Shown here piece by piece: positions 56,547 through 64,000 of a stretch of DNA of 64,000 bases (position 1 is its first letter; every line of letters begins with the position of its first letter). The DNA comes from Microbacteriaceae bacterium VKM Ac-2854 (GTDB lineage Bacteria > Actinomycetota > Actinomycetes > Actinomycetales > Microbacteriaceae): positions 623,425 through 687,424 of the forward strand of contig JABMLH010000002.1 in the NCBI GenBank assembly GCA_013205085.1, read 5' to 3'. Position numbers and translations under genes: made by a program. The notes under the pieces were generated by a model that worked only from the letters and a program-made list of their open reading frames with translations, ran no database searches and was not told where the DNA came from.

Positions 56547-56585
56547 GATGACTCCTCCCGTCCGTGACGAGTTTATCCGGGGCGT

Positions 56586-57185
56586 CTAGTTCTCGACCAG
56601 GCGACGACCCTCGAACGCGCGGCCGAGGGTGATCTCATCCGCGTACTCCAGGTCGCCGCCGACGGGCAGGCCGCTGGCGAGGCGGGTGATCCGAATGCCG
56701 AGGGTGACCAGGATGCGCGAGAGGTAGGTCGCGGTCGCCTCGCCCTCCAGATTGGGGTCGGTCGCGATGATGACCTCCTGCACCTCGCCGTCGGCCAGGC
56801 GCTGCAGCAGCTGACGGATCCGCAGCTGGTCGGGGCCGATGCCGTCGATCGGGCTGATCGCGCCGCCGAGCACGTGATACAGCCCGCGGAACTCTCGGGT
56901 GCGCTCGATCGCCGGCACGTCTTTCGCCTCCTCGACCACGCAGATCGTGGTGCGGTTGCGGCGCGGGTCGCGGCAGATCGCGCAGGTCGCCTCCTCCGCC
57001 ACGTTGCCGCAGATGTCGCAGAAGTGCACCCGGGTGCGCAGCTCCAGCAGGATCTCGGCCAGGTGCGTCACGTCGAACGACTCGGTCTGCAGGATGTGGA
57101 ACGCGATCCGCTGGGCGGACTTCGGCCCGATGCCGGGCAGGCGGCCGAGCTCGTCGATCAGTTCTTGGACGATGCCTTCGTACAT
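56586..57185 (-). CDS. recR: recombination protein RecR
   Basis: 199 residues. Helix-hairpin-helix near residues 11-30, zinc finger [16 protein letters not shown] (about 55-70), TOPRIM with CVVEEAKD, and a C-terminal [22 protein letters not shown]. Loads RecA with RecO at gaps. Located 44 bases downstream of dnaX on the same strand, as in most bacteria. Confidence 0.97.
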   Translation of the reverse strand: MYEGIVQELIDELGRLPGIGPKSAQRIAFHILQTESFDVTHLAEILLELRTRVHFCDICGNVAEEATCAICRDPRRNRTTICVVEEAKDVPAIERTREFRGLYHVLGGAISPIDGIGPDQLRIRQLLQRLADGEVQEVIIATDPNLEGEATATYLSRILVTLGIRITRLASGLPVGGDLEYADEITLGRAFEGRRLVEN

Positions 57186-57229
57186 GTGCTCACCGCCTCC
57201 TTTCGTTCGAGGTCTGAGCGTGCGGGTGG

Positions 57230-59533
57230 TCAGTTGATGCGCGGGCCGCGGGGTTCGTGCGGCTGCTCCTCGATGAACTGGGCGCCCAGGATCTCGCGGA
57301 CGACCGCCTCACCGTAGCGCTGCCGGCCGTCGGCCGTCTCGGAGCGAGTGGTGCGGGTGACCGGACGCGCCGCCGGCGGCTGCACGGCCGCGGGAGCCGG
57401 CGCGCGGACGGGCTCCGGAGCACGAACCGGCGCGGGCGGCGGGGCCGCCGCGGCCCAGTCGCTCGGCAGCGATTCGGTGGGCGGGAACTCGTCGTCCGGT
57501 GGCTCCTCGTCGAACGGCGGCTCGTCGAACGGCGGCTCGTCGACGGCGGGCTCGGCGCGCGACGCGGCGGGGGCCTCGACGGGCGTCGGCTGCGCGATCG
57601 GCGCGGGAGCGACCGGTGCGGAAGCCGCAGGCGTCGGTGCCGCGGGCGCGGCGGATGTCGGGGCTGCCGCGAGCACGTCCCCGAGCGGAGCCGGCTCGGC
57701 CGGAGCCGCGGAGCCGGATCCCGGAATCACAACCGTCGCCCAGCCGTCCGAACTCGGCGGAGCCGCGGCAGCCTGCACGGGCTCGCGCACCGGAGCCGGC
57801 GCGGCGGCCGGTGCCGGCTCGGGCTGAGCAGCCGTATCGACCCGGGCGATGTACTTCACCCGCAGGCCGAGCACCTGCAGGATCGCCTGGCGCAGGTACT
57901 CGCTGACGCCGGGCTGGCCGGCCTGGCCGGTCATCTTGAACGAGTCGACGTCGTTCTGGCTCGGGAACGACAGCGTGAGCACGTCGTCCTTCAGGGCGCG
58001 CACCTGGGCGGTGTAAGCGATCAGCCAGGCCGTCATCTTGGCCTTCTGCACGGCCTCGAGGATCTCGGGCCACGCATCCTTCATCCGCTGCAGGGTGACC
58101 GGCGCGTTCGGGTCGGCCGGCGGCGTCGGCGCGGCGGAGGCGGGCGTTGCGGATGCGGGAGCGGCGGTCGCGGCAGGGGCGGTCGCGGCAGGGGCAGAGG
58201 CGGGCGTCGCGGGGGCAGGCGTCGCGGGGGCGGGCGCAGACGGAGCAGCGGCCGCAGCGGGACGGGCCGCCGGGGTCGGCTCGCGCACCGGCTCCGGCGC
58301 ACGCACCGGCTCCGGCGCACGCACCGGCTCCGCGGCGGGCGGCGCGACGGTGGGCAGCGGCGCCACCCGCGGCGCCACCCGCACGACCTCACGAGCGGGA
58401 GCCGCCTCACGAACCGGCGCCGCGGATCCGCCGGCACCGTGCACCAGGGCCCGCGCGATCATCAGTTCGAGGTGCAGCCGGGGCGAGGTCGCGCCGGTCA
58501 TCTCGGTCAGCGCCGAGTTCACGATGTCGGCGACGCGTGACAGCTCGCCCATGCCCAGCGTGCGCGCCTGCACCGCCATGTGGTCGAGCTCGTCCTGCGA
58601 GAGTCCGCGCAGCACAGCGCCGGCCCCGCCACCCGTCGCTGCTACGACGATCAGGTCGCGCAGGCGCTCCAGCAGATCCTCGACGAAGCGCCGCGGATCC
58701 TGCCCGGTCTGCACAACGCGATCCACCGCGCCGAACGCCTCGGCGGAGTCGCGCTCGGCGAGGGCGTCGATCACGTCGTTCAGCAGGGCGCCGTGGGTGT
58801 AGCCGAGCAGCGCGACGGCGCGCTCGTAGTCGACGGTCTCGTTCTCGGAGCCGGCCATCAGCTGGTCCAGCAGCGACAGGGTGTCGCGCGCCGAGCCGCC
58901 ACCGGCGCGCACGACGAGCGGCAGCACGCCCGCGGCGACCTTCACGCCTTCGCTCTCGCAGAGCGTGCCGACGTAGTCGAGCATCTGAGCCGGTGGGATG
59001 AGCCGGAACGGGTAGTGGTGCGTGCGCGAGCGGATGGTGCCGATGACCTTGTCGGGCTCGGTCGTCGCGAAGATGAACTTGATGTGCTCCGGCGGCTCCT
59101 CCACGATCTTCAGCAGGGCGTTGAATCCGCCCGGCGTGACCATGTGGGCCTCGTCGATGATGAAGATCTTGTAGCGGTCGCGGGCGGGGGCGAAGATCGC
59201 GCGCTCGCGCAGGTCGCGCGCGTCGTCCACACCACCGTGGCTCGCGGCGTCGATCTCGACCACGTCGAGCGAGCCGTTGCCGTCGCGGCTGAGCTCGACA
59301 CAGCTGGGGCAGACGCCGCACGGGGTGTCGGTCGGACCCTCCGCGCAGTTCAGGCAGCGGGCCAGGATGCGGGCCGAGGTGGTCTTGCCGCAGCCGCGCG
59401 GACCGCTGAACAGGTAGGCGTGATTCACCCGGTTCGTGCGCAGAGCCGTCATGAGGGGATCGGTCACCTGAGACTGGCCGATCATCTCGGCGAACGTCTC
59501 GGGCCGGTATCGGCGATAGAGGGCTGCAACCAC
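57230..59533 (-). CDS. dnaX: DNA polymerase III subunit gamma/tau
   Basis: 767 residues from GTG at 59533 ([20 protein letters not shown]). AAA+ domain with [14 protein letters not shown], zinc site [19 protein letters not shown], Walker B IIDEAHMV, and sensor-1 region [10 protein letters not shown]. After about 365 residues comes a long Ala/Pro-rich tract (400-530), then a conserved tau-like domain ([24 protein letters not shown]) and a second Ala/Pro/Glu tract (610-745). Forms the clamp loader with HolB (9730-10896). Upstream there is no SRP RNA gene, though one is often near dnaX. Confidence 0.95.
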   Translation of the reverse strand: MVAALYRRYRPETFAEMIGQSQVTDPLMTALRTNRVNHAYLFSGPRGCGKTTSARILARCLNCAEGPTDTPCGVCPSCVELSRDGNGSLDVVEIDAASHGGVDDARDLRERAIFAPARDRYKIFIIDEAHMVTPGGFNALLKIVEEPPEHIKFIFATTEPDKVIGTIRSRTHHYPFRLIPPAQMLDYVGTLCESEGVKVAAGVLPLVVRAGGGSARDTLSLLDQLMAGSENETVDYERAVALLGYTHGALLNDVIDALAERDSAEAFGAVDRVVQTGQDPRRFVEDLLERLRDLIVVAATGGGAGAVLRGLSQDELDHMAVQARTLGMGELSRVADIVNSALTEMTGATSPRLHLELMIARALVHGAGGSAAPVREAAPAREVVRVAPRVAPLPTVAPPAAEPVRAPEPVRAPEPVREPTPAARPAAAAAPSAPAPATPAPATPASAPAATAPAATAAPASATPASAAPTPPADPNAPVTLQRMKDAWPEILEAVQKAKMTAWLIAYTAQVRALKDDVLTLSFPSQNDVDSFKMTGQAGQPGVSEYLRQAILQVLGLRVKYIARVDTAAQPEPAPAAAPAPVREPVQAAAAPPSSDGWATVVIPGSGSAAPAEPAPLGDVLAAAPTSAAPAAPTPAASAPVAPAPIAQPTPVEAPAASRAEPAVDEPPFDEPPFDEEPPDDEFPPTESLPSDWAAAAPPPAPVRAPEPVRAPAPAAVQPPAARPVTRTTRSETADGRQRYGEAVVREILGAQFIEEQPHEPRGPRIN

Positions 59534-59630
59534 CGGACAAGAGTAACCGCCACCTCTGACAGTGAATGTTTGAGCCGGTCCTTTCGCCCCCACTCCACCT
59601 GCCACCCCGCCCGTCACCCCGCCCGCCACC

Positions 59631-59736
59631 CCGCGGAAATGCAGGATGAGCGGCGAAGATCGCGCTCTCATCCGCATGTCCCGCCCTCATCTCCGTCCTG
59701 GCCCTGTATTTCCGTCGGCGCCCTGCATTTCCGCGG
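59631..59736. repeat. 15-bp inverted repeat between dnaX and mobA
   Basis: CCGCGGAAATGCAGG (59631-59645) and CCTGCATTTCCGCGG (59722-59736), perfect, with a looser third copy CCCTGTATTTCCGTCGG at 59703-59718. It fills the divergent promoter region of dnaX and mobA. Confidence 0.65.
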
Positions 59737-59761
59737 CCGACGACGGGCCTAGCCTCGACCC

Positions 59762-60430
59762 ATGGACTTCGACGCGATCGTGTTGGCCGGCGGGCGCGGA
59801 TCCCGCGTCGGCGGAGCGGCCAAAGTGCTCGGCCAGGTGAACGGCGCCACCCTGCTCCGCCGGGCTCTCGACGCCGGCGTCGGCGCGCGTCGCACCGTCG
59901 TCGTCGGGCCGCCGAGCCTGGCCACCCACATCGGAACCGCGGCTCTCGTCCGTGAGGAGCCGCCGTTCGGCGGGCCGGTCGCCGCGATCGCGGCCGGATG
60001 CGCGGCGCTCCCGGAGCCCGCGGAGTGGACCCTCGTGCTCGCGGCCGACCACGTCGATCCCGCCGCAGCCGTCGCCGCCGTGCTCGGATCCGCCGCAGCC
60101 GCCGTGCTCGAATCCGCCGCAGCCGACGCCGCCGCCGCCGACGCCGCCGCAGCCGACGGCGCCATGGCGGTCGACGACGGCCGAGACCAGTACCTGCTCG
60201 CGGTGTACCGCAGCGGCTCCCTCCGCGCAGCGCTGGCCGCCATGCCCACGGTCGACGGCGTCTCCGTCCGCACCCTCACGCAGGGCCTCCGCCTGCATCG
60301 CGTCGCCGTCCCTGCCGGCGCCGCCCGCGACGTGGACACGCCCGACGACGCCGCCACCGCTGGGGTCACCCTGCCGCGCACGGAGCCACCGAGCACCGCA
60401 ACGCCGACACCGCGCACAATGGATGCATGA
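59762..60430 (+). CDS. mobA: molybdenum cofactor guanylyltransferase (MobA-like)
   Basis: 222 residues. NTP-transferase with AIVLAGGRGSRVGGAAKVLG at the N-terminus and the nucleotide/metal segment LVLAADHVDPA. Adds GMP to molybdopterin for the bis-MGD cofactor. The middle has an Ala-rich expansion: 24-base units (60077-60124) encoding VLGSAAAA/VLESAAAD and a GACGCCGCCGCC stretch. It overlaps the next gene and belongs to the molybdenum-cofactor/formate group. Confidence 0.82.
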   Translation: MDFDAIVLAGGRGSRVGGAAKVLGQVNGATLLRRALDAGVGARRTVVVGPPSLATHIGTAALVREEPPFGGPVAAIAAGCAALPEPAEWTLVLAADHVDPAAAVAAVLGSAAAAVLESAAADAAAADAAAADGAMAVDDGRDQYLLAVYRSGSLRAALAAMPTVDGVSVRTLTQGLRLHRVAVPAGAARDVDTPDDAATAGVTLPRTEPPSTATPTPRTMDA

Positions 60431-60711
60431 GCACCGACGACGAGACCGCCGCCACCCTCGACGCCTGGTGGGCCCGGCTCACCGCTGAACTCGGGCTGGG
60501 CGAGGTGCCCATCGATCGCGACGCACTGCTGGGGCTGGCCGGTGTCGCCGCCCACTCGGTGGTGCGTCCGGCCGCCCCGCTGACGACCTTCCTCGTCGGC
60601 TACGCCGCGGGGCTCGCGGGCGGCGGAGCGGATGCACTCACTCGCGCCGTCGAGGCTGCCGCGGCCCTGGCCAGGGAACAGCGCGATTCGGCGGCACCGA
60701 CCGCCAATTAA
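60427..60711 (+). CDS. DUF6457 family protein
   Basis: 94 residues from ATG at 60427, overlapping mobA (ATGA). LDAWWARLTAELGLGE, then GLAGVAAHSVVRPAAPLTTFLVGYAAGLA: matches small helical proteins found with molybdopterin biosynthesis in actinobacteria (DUF6457). Role unknown; context suggests molybdenum-cofactor handling. Confidence 0.75.
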   Translation: MSTDDETAATLDAWWARLTAELGLGEVPIDRDALLGLAGVAAHSVVRPAAPLTTFLVGYAAGLAGGGADALTRAVEAAAALAREQRDSAAPTAN

Positions 60712-60875
60712 GCGACGATAGTCGATCTGACTGCACCGCGGTCCAGCCCGACGTTTTATCGTTCCATCGAGCCCCAGCGCCGGGGCCCGTCGGCTGCCTG
60801 TCGGACGCTGTCGCACCCCGGATCGGGTTTCGCGCGAGCGCACCCGCGCCCGCTCGGTCAACGACAGGAGAAGAA

Positions 60876-62090
60876 ATGTCAGGCAACAGAGCCGTCGCCT
60901 ACAAGTCCCCCGGAGTCGTCGAGGTCATCGACATCGACTACCCCACCTTCGAGCTGAAGGACGGGCCGGGGGTCAACCCCGCCAATGTCGGCCGCAAGAT
61001 CCCGCACGGCGCGATCCTGCGCACCGTCTCCACCAACATCTGCGGCTCCGATCAGCACATGGTCCGCGGCCGCACCACCGCCCCGGCCGATCTTGTGCTC
61101 GGCCACGAGATCACCGGCGAGGTGGTCGAGGTCGGCCCGGATGTCGAGTTCATCAAGGTCGGCGACATCGTCTCGGTGCCGTTCAACATCGCCTGCGGTC
61201 GCTGTCGCAACTGCAAGGAGCGCAAGACCGGCATCTGCCTCAACGTGAATCCCGATCGCCCCGGCAGCGCCTACGGCTACGTCGACATGGGCGGCTGGGT
61301 CGGCGGCCAAGCCGAGTACGTGCTGGTGCCCTACGCCGACTGGAACCTGCTGAAGTTCCCCGACCGCGACCAGGCGCTGGAGAAGATCCTCGACCTGACC
61401 ATGCTCTCCGACATCTTCCCGACCGGCTTCCACGGCGCTGTCACGGCCGGCGTCGGCGTCGGATCCACGGTGTACGTCGCCGGCGCCGGACCGGTCGGTC
61501 TCGCGGCCGCCGCGGGCGCGCAACTGCTCGGAGCGGCCGTCGTGATCGTCGCCGATCTCAACGAGGAGCGGCTCGCCCAGGCGCGATCCTTCGGCTGCGA
61601 GACGGTCGACGTGAGCAAGGGCGACCCCGGCGATCAGATCGAGCAGATCCTCGGCGTGCCGGAGGTCGACTGCGGCGTGGATGCGGTGGGCTTCGAGGCG
61701 CACGGCAATGGTGCGGATGCGGGCACGGAGGCGCCGGCCACGGTGCTGAACTCGCTGATGACGGTCACCGCGGCGGGCGGCGCGCTGGGCATCCCCGGCC
61801 TGTACGTCACGGGTGACCCGGGCGGGATCGACGAGGCGGCCAAGGTCGGCTCGCTCTCCATCCGGCTCGGCCTGGGCTGGGCGAAGTCGCTGTCCTTCAC
61901 CACCGGCCAATGCCCGGTGATGAAGTACAACCGCCAGCTGATGATGGCGATCCTGCATGATCGGGTGCAGATCGCCAAGGCGGTCGACGCGACGCCGATC
62001 TCGCTGGAGGACGCGCCGCAGGGCTACGCCGACTTCGACAAGGGTGCAGCGAAGAAGTTCGTGCTGAACCCGAACGGCTACCTCGGCTGA
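60876..62090 (+). CDS. fdhA: glutathione-independent formaldehyde dehydrogenase
   Basis: 404 residues. Zinc-dependent, NAD-linked PFDH-type dehydrogenase. Catalytic zinc site NICGSDQHMVRG and GHEITGEV, structural zinc cysteines CGRCRNCKERKTGIC, NAD-binding VAGAGPVGLAAAAG, and the family's long insert with DAVGFEAHG. Oxidises formaldehyde to formate without glutathione. It stands alone in a gap of about 165 bases before it but is flanked by cofactor genes that would feed the formate dehydrogenase. Confidence 0.93.
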   Translation: MSGNRAVAYKSPGVVEVIDIDYPTFELKDGPGVNPANVGRKIPHGAILRTVSTNICGSDQHMVRGRTTAPADLVLGHEITGEVVEVGPDVEFIKVGDIVSVPFNIACGRCRNCKERKTGICLNVNPDRPGSAYGYVDMGGWVGGQAEYVLVPYADWNLLKFPDRDQALEKILDLTMLSDIFPTGFHGAVTAGVGVGSTVYVAGAGPVGLAAAAGAQLLGAAVVIVADLNEERLAQARSFGCETVDVSKGDPGDQIEQILGVPEVDCGVDAVGFEAHGNGADAGTEAPATVLNSLMTVTAAGGALGIPGLYVTGDPGGIDEAAKVGSLSIRLGLGWAKSLSFTTGQCPVMKYNRQLMMAILHDRVQIAKAVDATPISLEDAPQGYADFDKGAAKKFVLNPNGYLG

Positions 62091-62111
62091 CGTCGACGAA
62101 CCCCGGTGCGC

Positions 62112-62143
62112 GCGAGACCCCCGGCTGCAACAGGGGGTCTCGC
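62112..62143 (+). terminator. intrinsic terminator after fdhA
   Basis: Stem GCGAGACCCCC / GGGGGTCTCGC, perfect, with a 10-base loop. Confidence 0.85.
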
Positions 62144-62181
62144 ACGCACGTGGGGGTGCGAGCGCGAGACAGAATGGTCGG

Positions 62182-63315
62182 ATGAGCACCGAGGTCGACT
62201 GGGACGAGGCGCGCGCGATCATCGCGGCGGCAGTGACCCGCCCGACCGTCACGGACATCGCGCTGTTCGACGCGCGCGGCCTGCGCACTGCAGCCGACGT
62301 CCGCGCGCCGCGCGCGCTGCCGCACTACGACTCGTCCGCGATGGACGGCTGGGCCGTGCGCGGGCCCGGGCCATGGCGTGTCGGCGACCGCGCAGAACGC
62401 ATCGTGACCGGCGCGCTCGTGCCGACGGAGGCGGATGCGGTGCTCCCGGTCGAGCAGGCGACGGTCGTCGACGGCTGGGTGCACGGTGCCGATCCGCGAC
62501 CGGGCCGACACATCCGCCGCGCGGGCGACGAGCGCTCCGCCGGCGCTGTGCTGGTCGCCGCCGGAGAACGGCTCACCCCGGCTCGCCTCGCCCTGCTCGC
62601 CGTGGCCGGTTTCGACGCCGTGCGCGTGCATCCGCGGGTCGACGTGGCGCTGATCTTCACCGGCGACGAGATCGACGCGGCCGGGATGCCGGGGCCGGGC
62701 CGGGTCCGCGATGCGTTCACCCCGATCCTCCCCGCAGTGGTCGAGGGAGCCGGCGGCCGGGTCGCCTCGCTCGACCGGCTCGGCGACGACGTCGACGCGC
62801 TGGCCACCGCGATCCGCACGAGCACCGCCCCGATCGTGCTGACCACCGGCGGCACCGGCCGCTCGCACGCGGACGTGCTGCGATCCGCGATCGACGGCGA
62901 GCTGCTCTTCGACAGCGTGCGGATGCGGCCCGGTCACCCCACGCTCGCCGCCCGCCTCGCGGACGGGCGCCTGCTGATCGGCCTGCCCGGCAATCCGCTC
63001 GCCGCGGTGCTCGCCGCGCTGTCGTTCCTTCCCGCCGCGCTCGGCGCCTCTCCGCTCGAGACCGCCGCGCTCGCCGCTTCTCCGCTCGACCCCGCCGCGC
63101 TCGCCGCCTCTCCGCTCGAGACTGCCGCGCTCGCCGAACCGCAGCCGCCGATGCCCCGCACCGCGCTGATCCCCGTCCGCCGCACCCCTACCGGCTGGCT
63201 GCCCGCCGCCGGCATCCGCTCGCACATGCTCACGGGCCTCGCCGCCGCCGACGCCGTCGCGGTCGTCCCACCCGAGGGCGGCACCTCGGTGCGCCTCCTG
63301 CCCCTCCCCTGGTGA
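62182..63315 (+). CDS. moeA: molybdopterin molybdenumtransferase
   Basis: 377 residues from ATG at 62182. Inserts molybdenum into molybdopterin. PHYDSSAMDGWAV, DxxxPVEQATV, FTGDEI and LTTGGTGRSHADV are all present. Three 10-residue tandem repeats (AALGASPLET / AALAASPLDP / AALAASPLET, bases 63034-63123) lie between the main fold and the C-terminal domain IV; such repeats are not part of standard MoeA. The C-terminal domain is shorter than usual. Confidence 0.9.
   Translation: MSTEVDWDEARAIIAAAVTRPTVTDIALFDARGLRTAADVRAPRALPHYDSSAMDGWAVRGPGPWRVGDRAERIVTGALVPTEADAVLPVEQATVVDGWVHGADPRPGRHIRRAGDERSAGAVLVAAGERLTPARLALLAVAGFDAVRVHPRVDVALIFTGDEIDAAGMPGPGRVRDAFTPILPAVVEGAGGRVASLDRLGDDVDALATAIRTSTAPIVLTTGGTGRSHADVLRSAIDGELLFDSVRMRPGHPTLAARLADGRLLIGLPGNPLAAVLAALSFLPAALGASPLETAALAASPLDPAALAASPLETAALAEPQPPMPRTALIPVRRTPTGWLPAAGIRSHMLTGLAAADAVAVVPPEGGTSVRLLPLPW
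63034..63135 (+). repeat. 30-bp tandem repeat inside moeA
   Basis: Three and a third copies of a 30-base unit (GCCGCGCTCG at each start), at 63034, 63064, 63094 and a partial at 63124. Confidence 0.9.
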
Positions 63316-63322
63316 CCGCCCT

Positions 63323-63398
63323 CTGCGAGGGACCCGCGTAGCCCGCGAGGGACCCGCGCACCGGGGCGCCCTCGCGCGCTGGTGGGGTCCCTCGCGGG
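63323..63398. repeat. GC-rich palindrome at convergent gene ends, copy 2
   Basis: Related to 20592-20666: shares GCGAGGGACCCG, CCGGGGCGCCCTCGCG and GGTCCCTCGCGGG. Contains an extra GCGAGGGACCCGCG. Again it fills the gap between converging genes (moeA and the oxidoreductase). Confidence 0.8.
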
Positions 63399-63403
63399 CA
63401 TGG

Positions 63404-64000
63404 TCAGGCGGCGGGCTCGAGGCGCACGACCACCGACTTGGAGGTGGGGGTGCCGGAGACGTCGGCCGTCGAGGTGAGCGGCACCAGCACGTTCGTCTCG
63501 GGGTAGTACGCGGCCACGCAACCGCGCGGGGTGTCGTAGGCGACGGCACGGAAGGCGGGCGCGCGGCGCTCGCCGTCGGTCCACTCCGAGACGATATCGA
63601 CCATCGCGCCGTCGGCGAGACCGCGCTCGGCGAGGTCGTCGCGGTGCACGAAGACCACCCGACGCCCGCCGTAGACCCCGCGATAGCGGTCGTCCTTGCC
63701 GTAGATCGTGGTGTTGAACTGATCGTGCGAGCGCAGCGTCTGCAGCAGCAGCCGCCCCTCCGGCACGCGCGGGTACTCCAGCGGATTCGCGGTGAAGCGG
63801 GCCCTGCTGGTCGCGGTGCGGAACTCGCGCGCATCCCGCGGCGGATGCGGCAGCACGAATCCGCCCGGCTTGGCCACCCGGCGGTCGAAGTCCTCGAAGC
63901 CCGGCACGACGCGCCCGATGTGCCCGCGGATGCGCCGGTAGTCGCCGCGCAACGCCGCCCAATCCACGACAGGCGCGTTCGCCCGCCCGGCGAGCACCCG
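63404..64000 (-). CDS. FdhF-like molybdopterin oxidoreductase, C-terminal part
   Basis: Runs off the window; only about 198 C-terminal residues are visible. The molybdopterin dinucleotide-binding domain is recognisable by LLLQTLRSHDQFNTTIYG, VFVHRDDLAERGLADGA and DTPRGCVAAYYPETNVLVPLT. This combination is that of the FdhF/YdeP-like (FdhA-alpha) family. With fdhA, mobA and moeA nearby it probably oxidises formate or a related substrate. The catalytic residues are outside the window. Confidence 0.85.
   Translation of the reverse strand, partial: RVLAGRANAPVVDWAALRGDYRRIRGHIGRVVPGFEDFDRRVAKPGGFVLPHPPRDAREFRTATSRARFTANPLEYPRVPEGRLLLQTLRSHDQFNTTIYGKDDRYRGVYGGRRVVFVHRDDLAERGLADGAMVDIVSEWTDGERRAPAFRAVAYDTPRGCVAAYYPETNVLVPLTSTADVSGTPTSKSVVVRLEPAA

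Noticed and set aside
59534-59761. SRP (4.5S) RNA gene upstream of dnaX
   Set aside because: None of the conserved SRP helix-8 GGTCAGG...GGAA sequence is present in the gap.

Overview
The window is a stretch of high-GC (about 70 %) actinobacterial chromosome, most likely from the family Microbacteriaceae (Microbacterium or a close relative). Supporting signs are the GC-rich dense coding, GTG starts, a 6C small RNA beside a mini-Tad locus with a DUF4244 pilin, a topA-tmk-holB-hydrolase operon, glutathione-independent formaldehyde dehydrogenase, and dispersed palindromes such as the ggtcgagtagcc...gtatcgagacc type. The genus is inferred; no rRNA is present to fix it.

Layout. 1-6.7 kb (minus strand): end of a fatty-acid/branched-chain beta-oxidation pair (SDR dehydrogenase, thiolase), small lipoprotein, SpoU-type RNA methyltransferase, succinate-semialdehyde dehydrogenase, nicotinamidase, PBP4-type carboxypeptidase. 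6.8-7.5 kb: relic of a VbhA/Fic toxin-antitoxin pair beside tRNA-Thr(CGT). 7.5-14.4 kb: TetR regulator, then the coupled topA-tmk-holB-secreted peptidase operon read right to left. 15-18 kb: mini-Tad locus (TadA, one TadB/C-like protein, DUF4244 pilin, two TadE-like proteins). 18.3 kb: 6C RNA on the minus strand. 18.6-24.7 kb: acetyl-CoA synthetase, RidA plus a small coupled protein, bifunctional PBP with PASTA domain, metallophosphoesterase, tRNA-Pro(CGG). 25-30 kb: exopolysaccharide signalling group (UDP-glucose dehydrogenase, low-molecular-weight tyrosine phosphatase, BY-kinase, HPr-kinase-like/PqqD-like protein). 30-34 kb: histidine kinase, degenerate kinase-like partner, NarL-type regulator and thymidine kinase. 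34-42.6 kb: radical SAM protein, ABC-F protein, malate:quinone oxidoreductase, lipoprotein esterase, secreted ChW-repeat protein, asd and lysC.

42.8-55.5 kb is the most distinctive part: a plus-strand catabolic locus with two UTRA-type GntR regulators, a ribose-type ABC importer (binding lipoprotein, permease, double ATPase), five luciferase-like flavin monooxygenase family proteins (three SnaA/NtaA/DszA-like, one shortened, one closely resembling RutA) and an alpha/beta-hydrolase that lacks the usual Ser and His. Most of its genes overlap by 1-4 bases. No flavin reductase is encoded in it. The substrate is unknown; an imported sugar-like or N-heterocyclic compound cleaved by flavin monooxygenases is the simplest reading.

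55.5-59.5 kb: relic of an AbiE-like pair (frameshifted nucleotidyltransferase, intact partner), then recR and dnaX. 59.7-64 kb: a molybdenum-cofactor and C1 oxidation group (mobA-like, DUF6457 protein, formaldehyde dehydrogenase, moeA, and the end of an FdhF-like molybdopterin oxidoreductase) that would carry formaldehyde through formate to CO2.

Between genes there are several families of large palindromes: three 59-nt copies sharing one half-sequence, two GC-rich copies at convergent gene ends, one compound repeat, and one perfect 22-bp hairpin.
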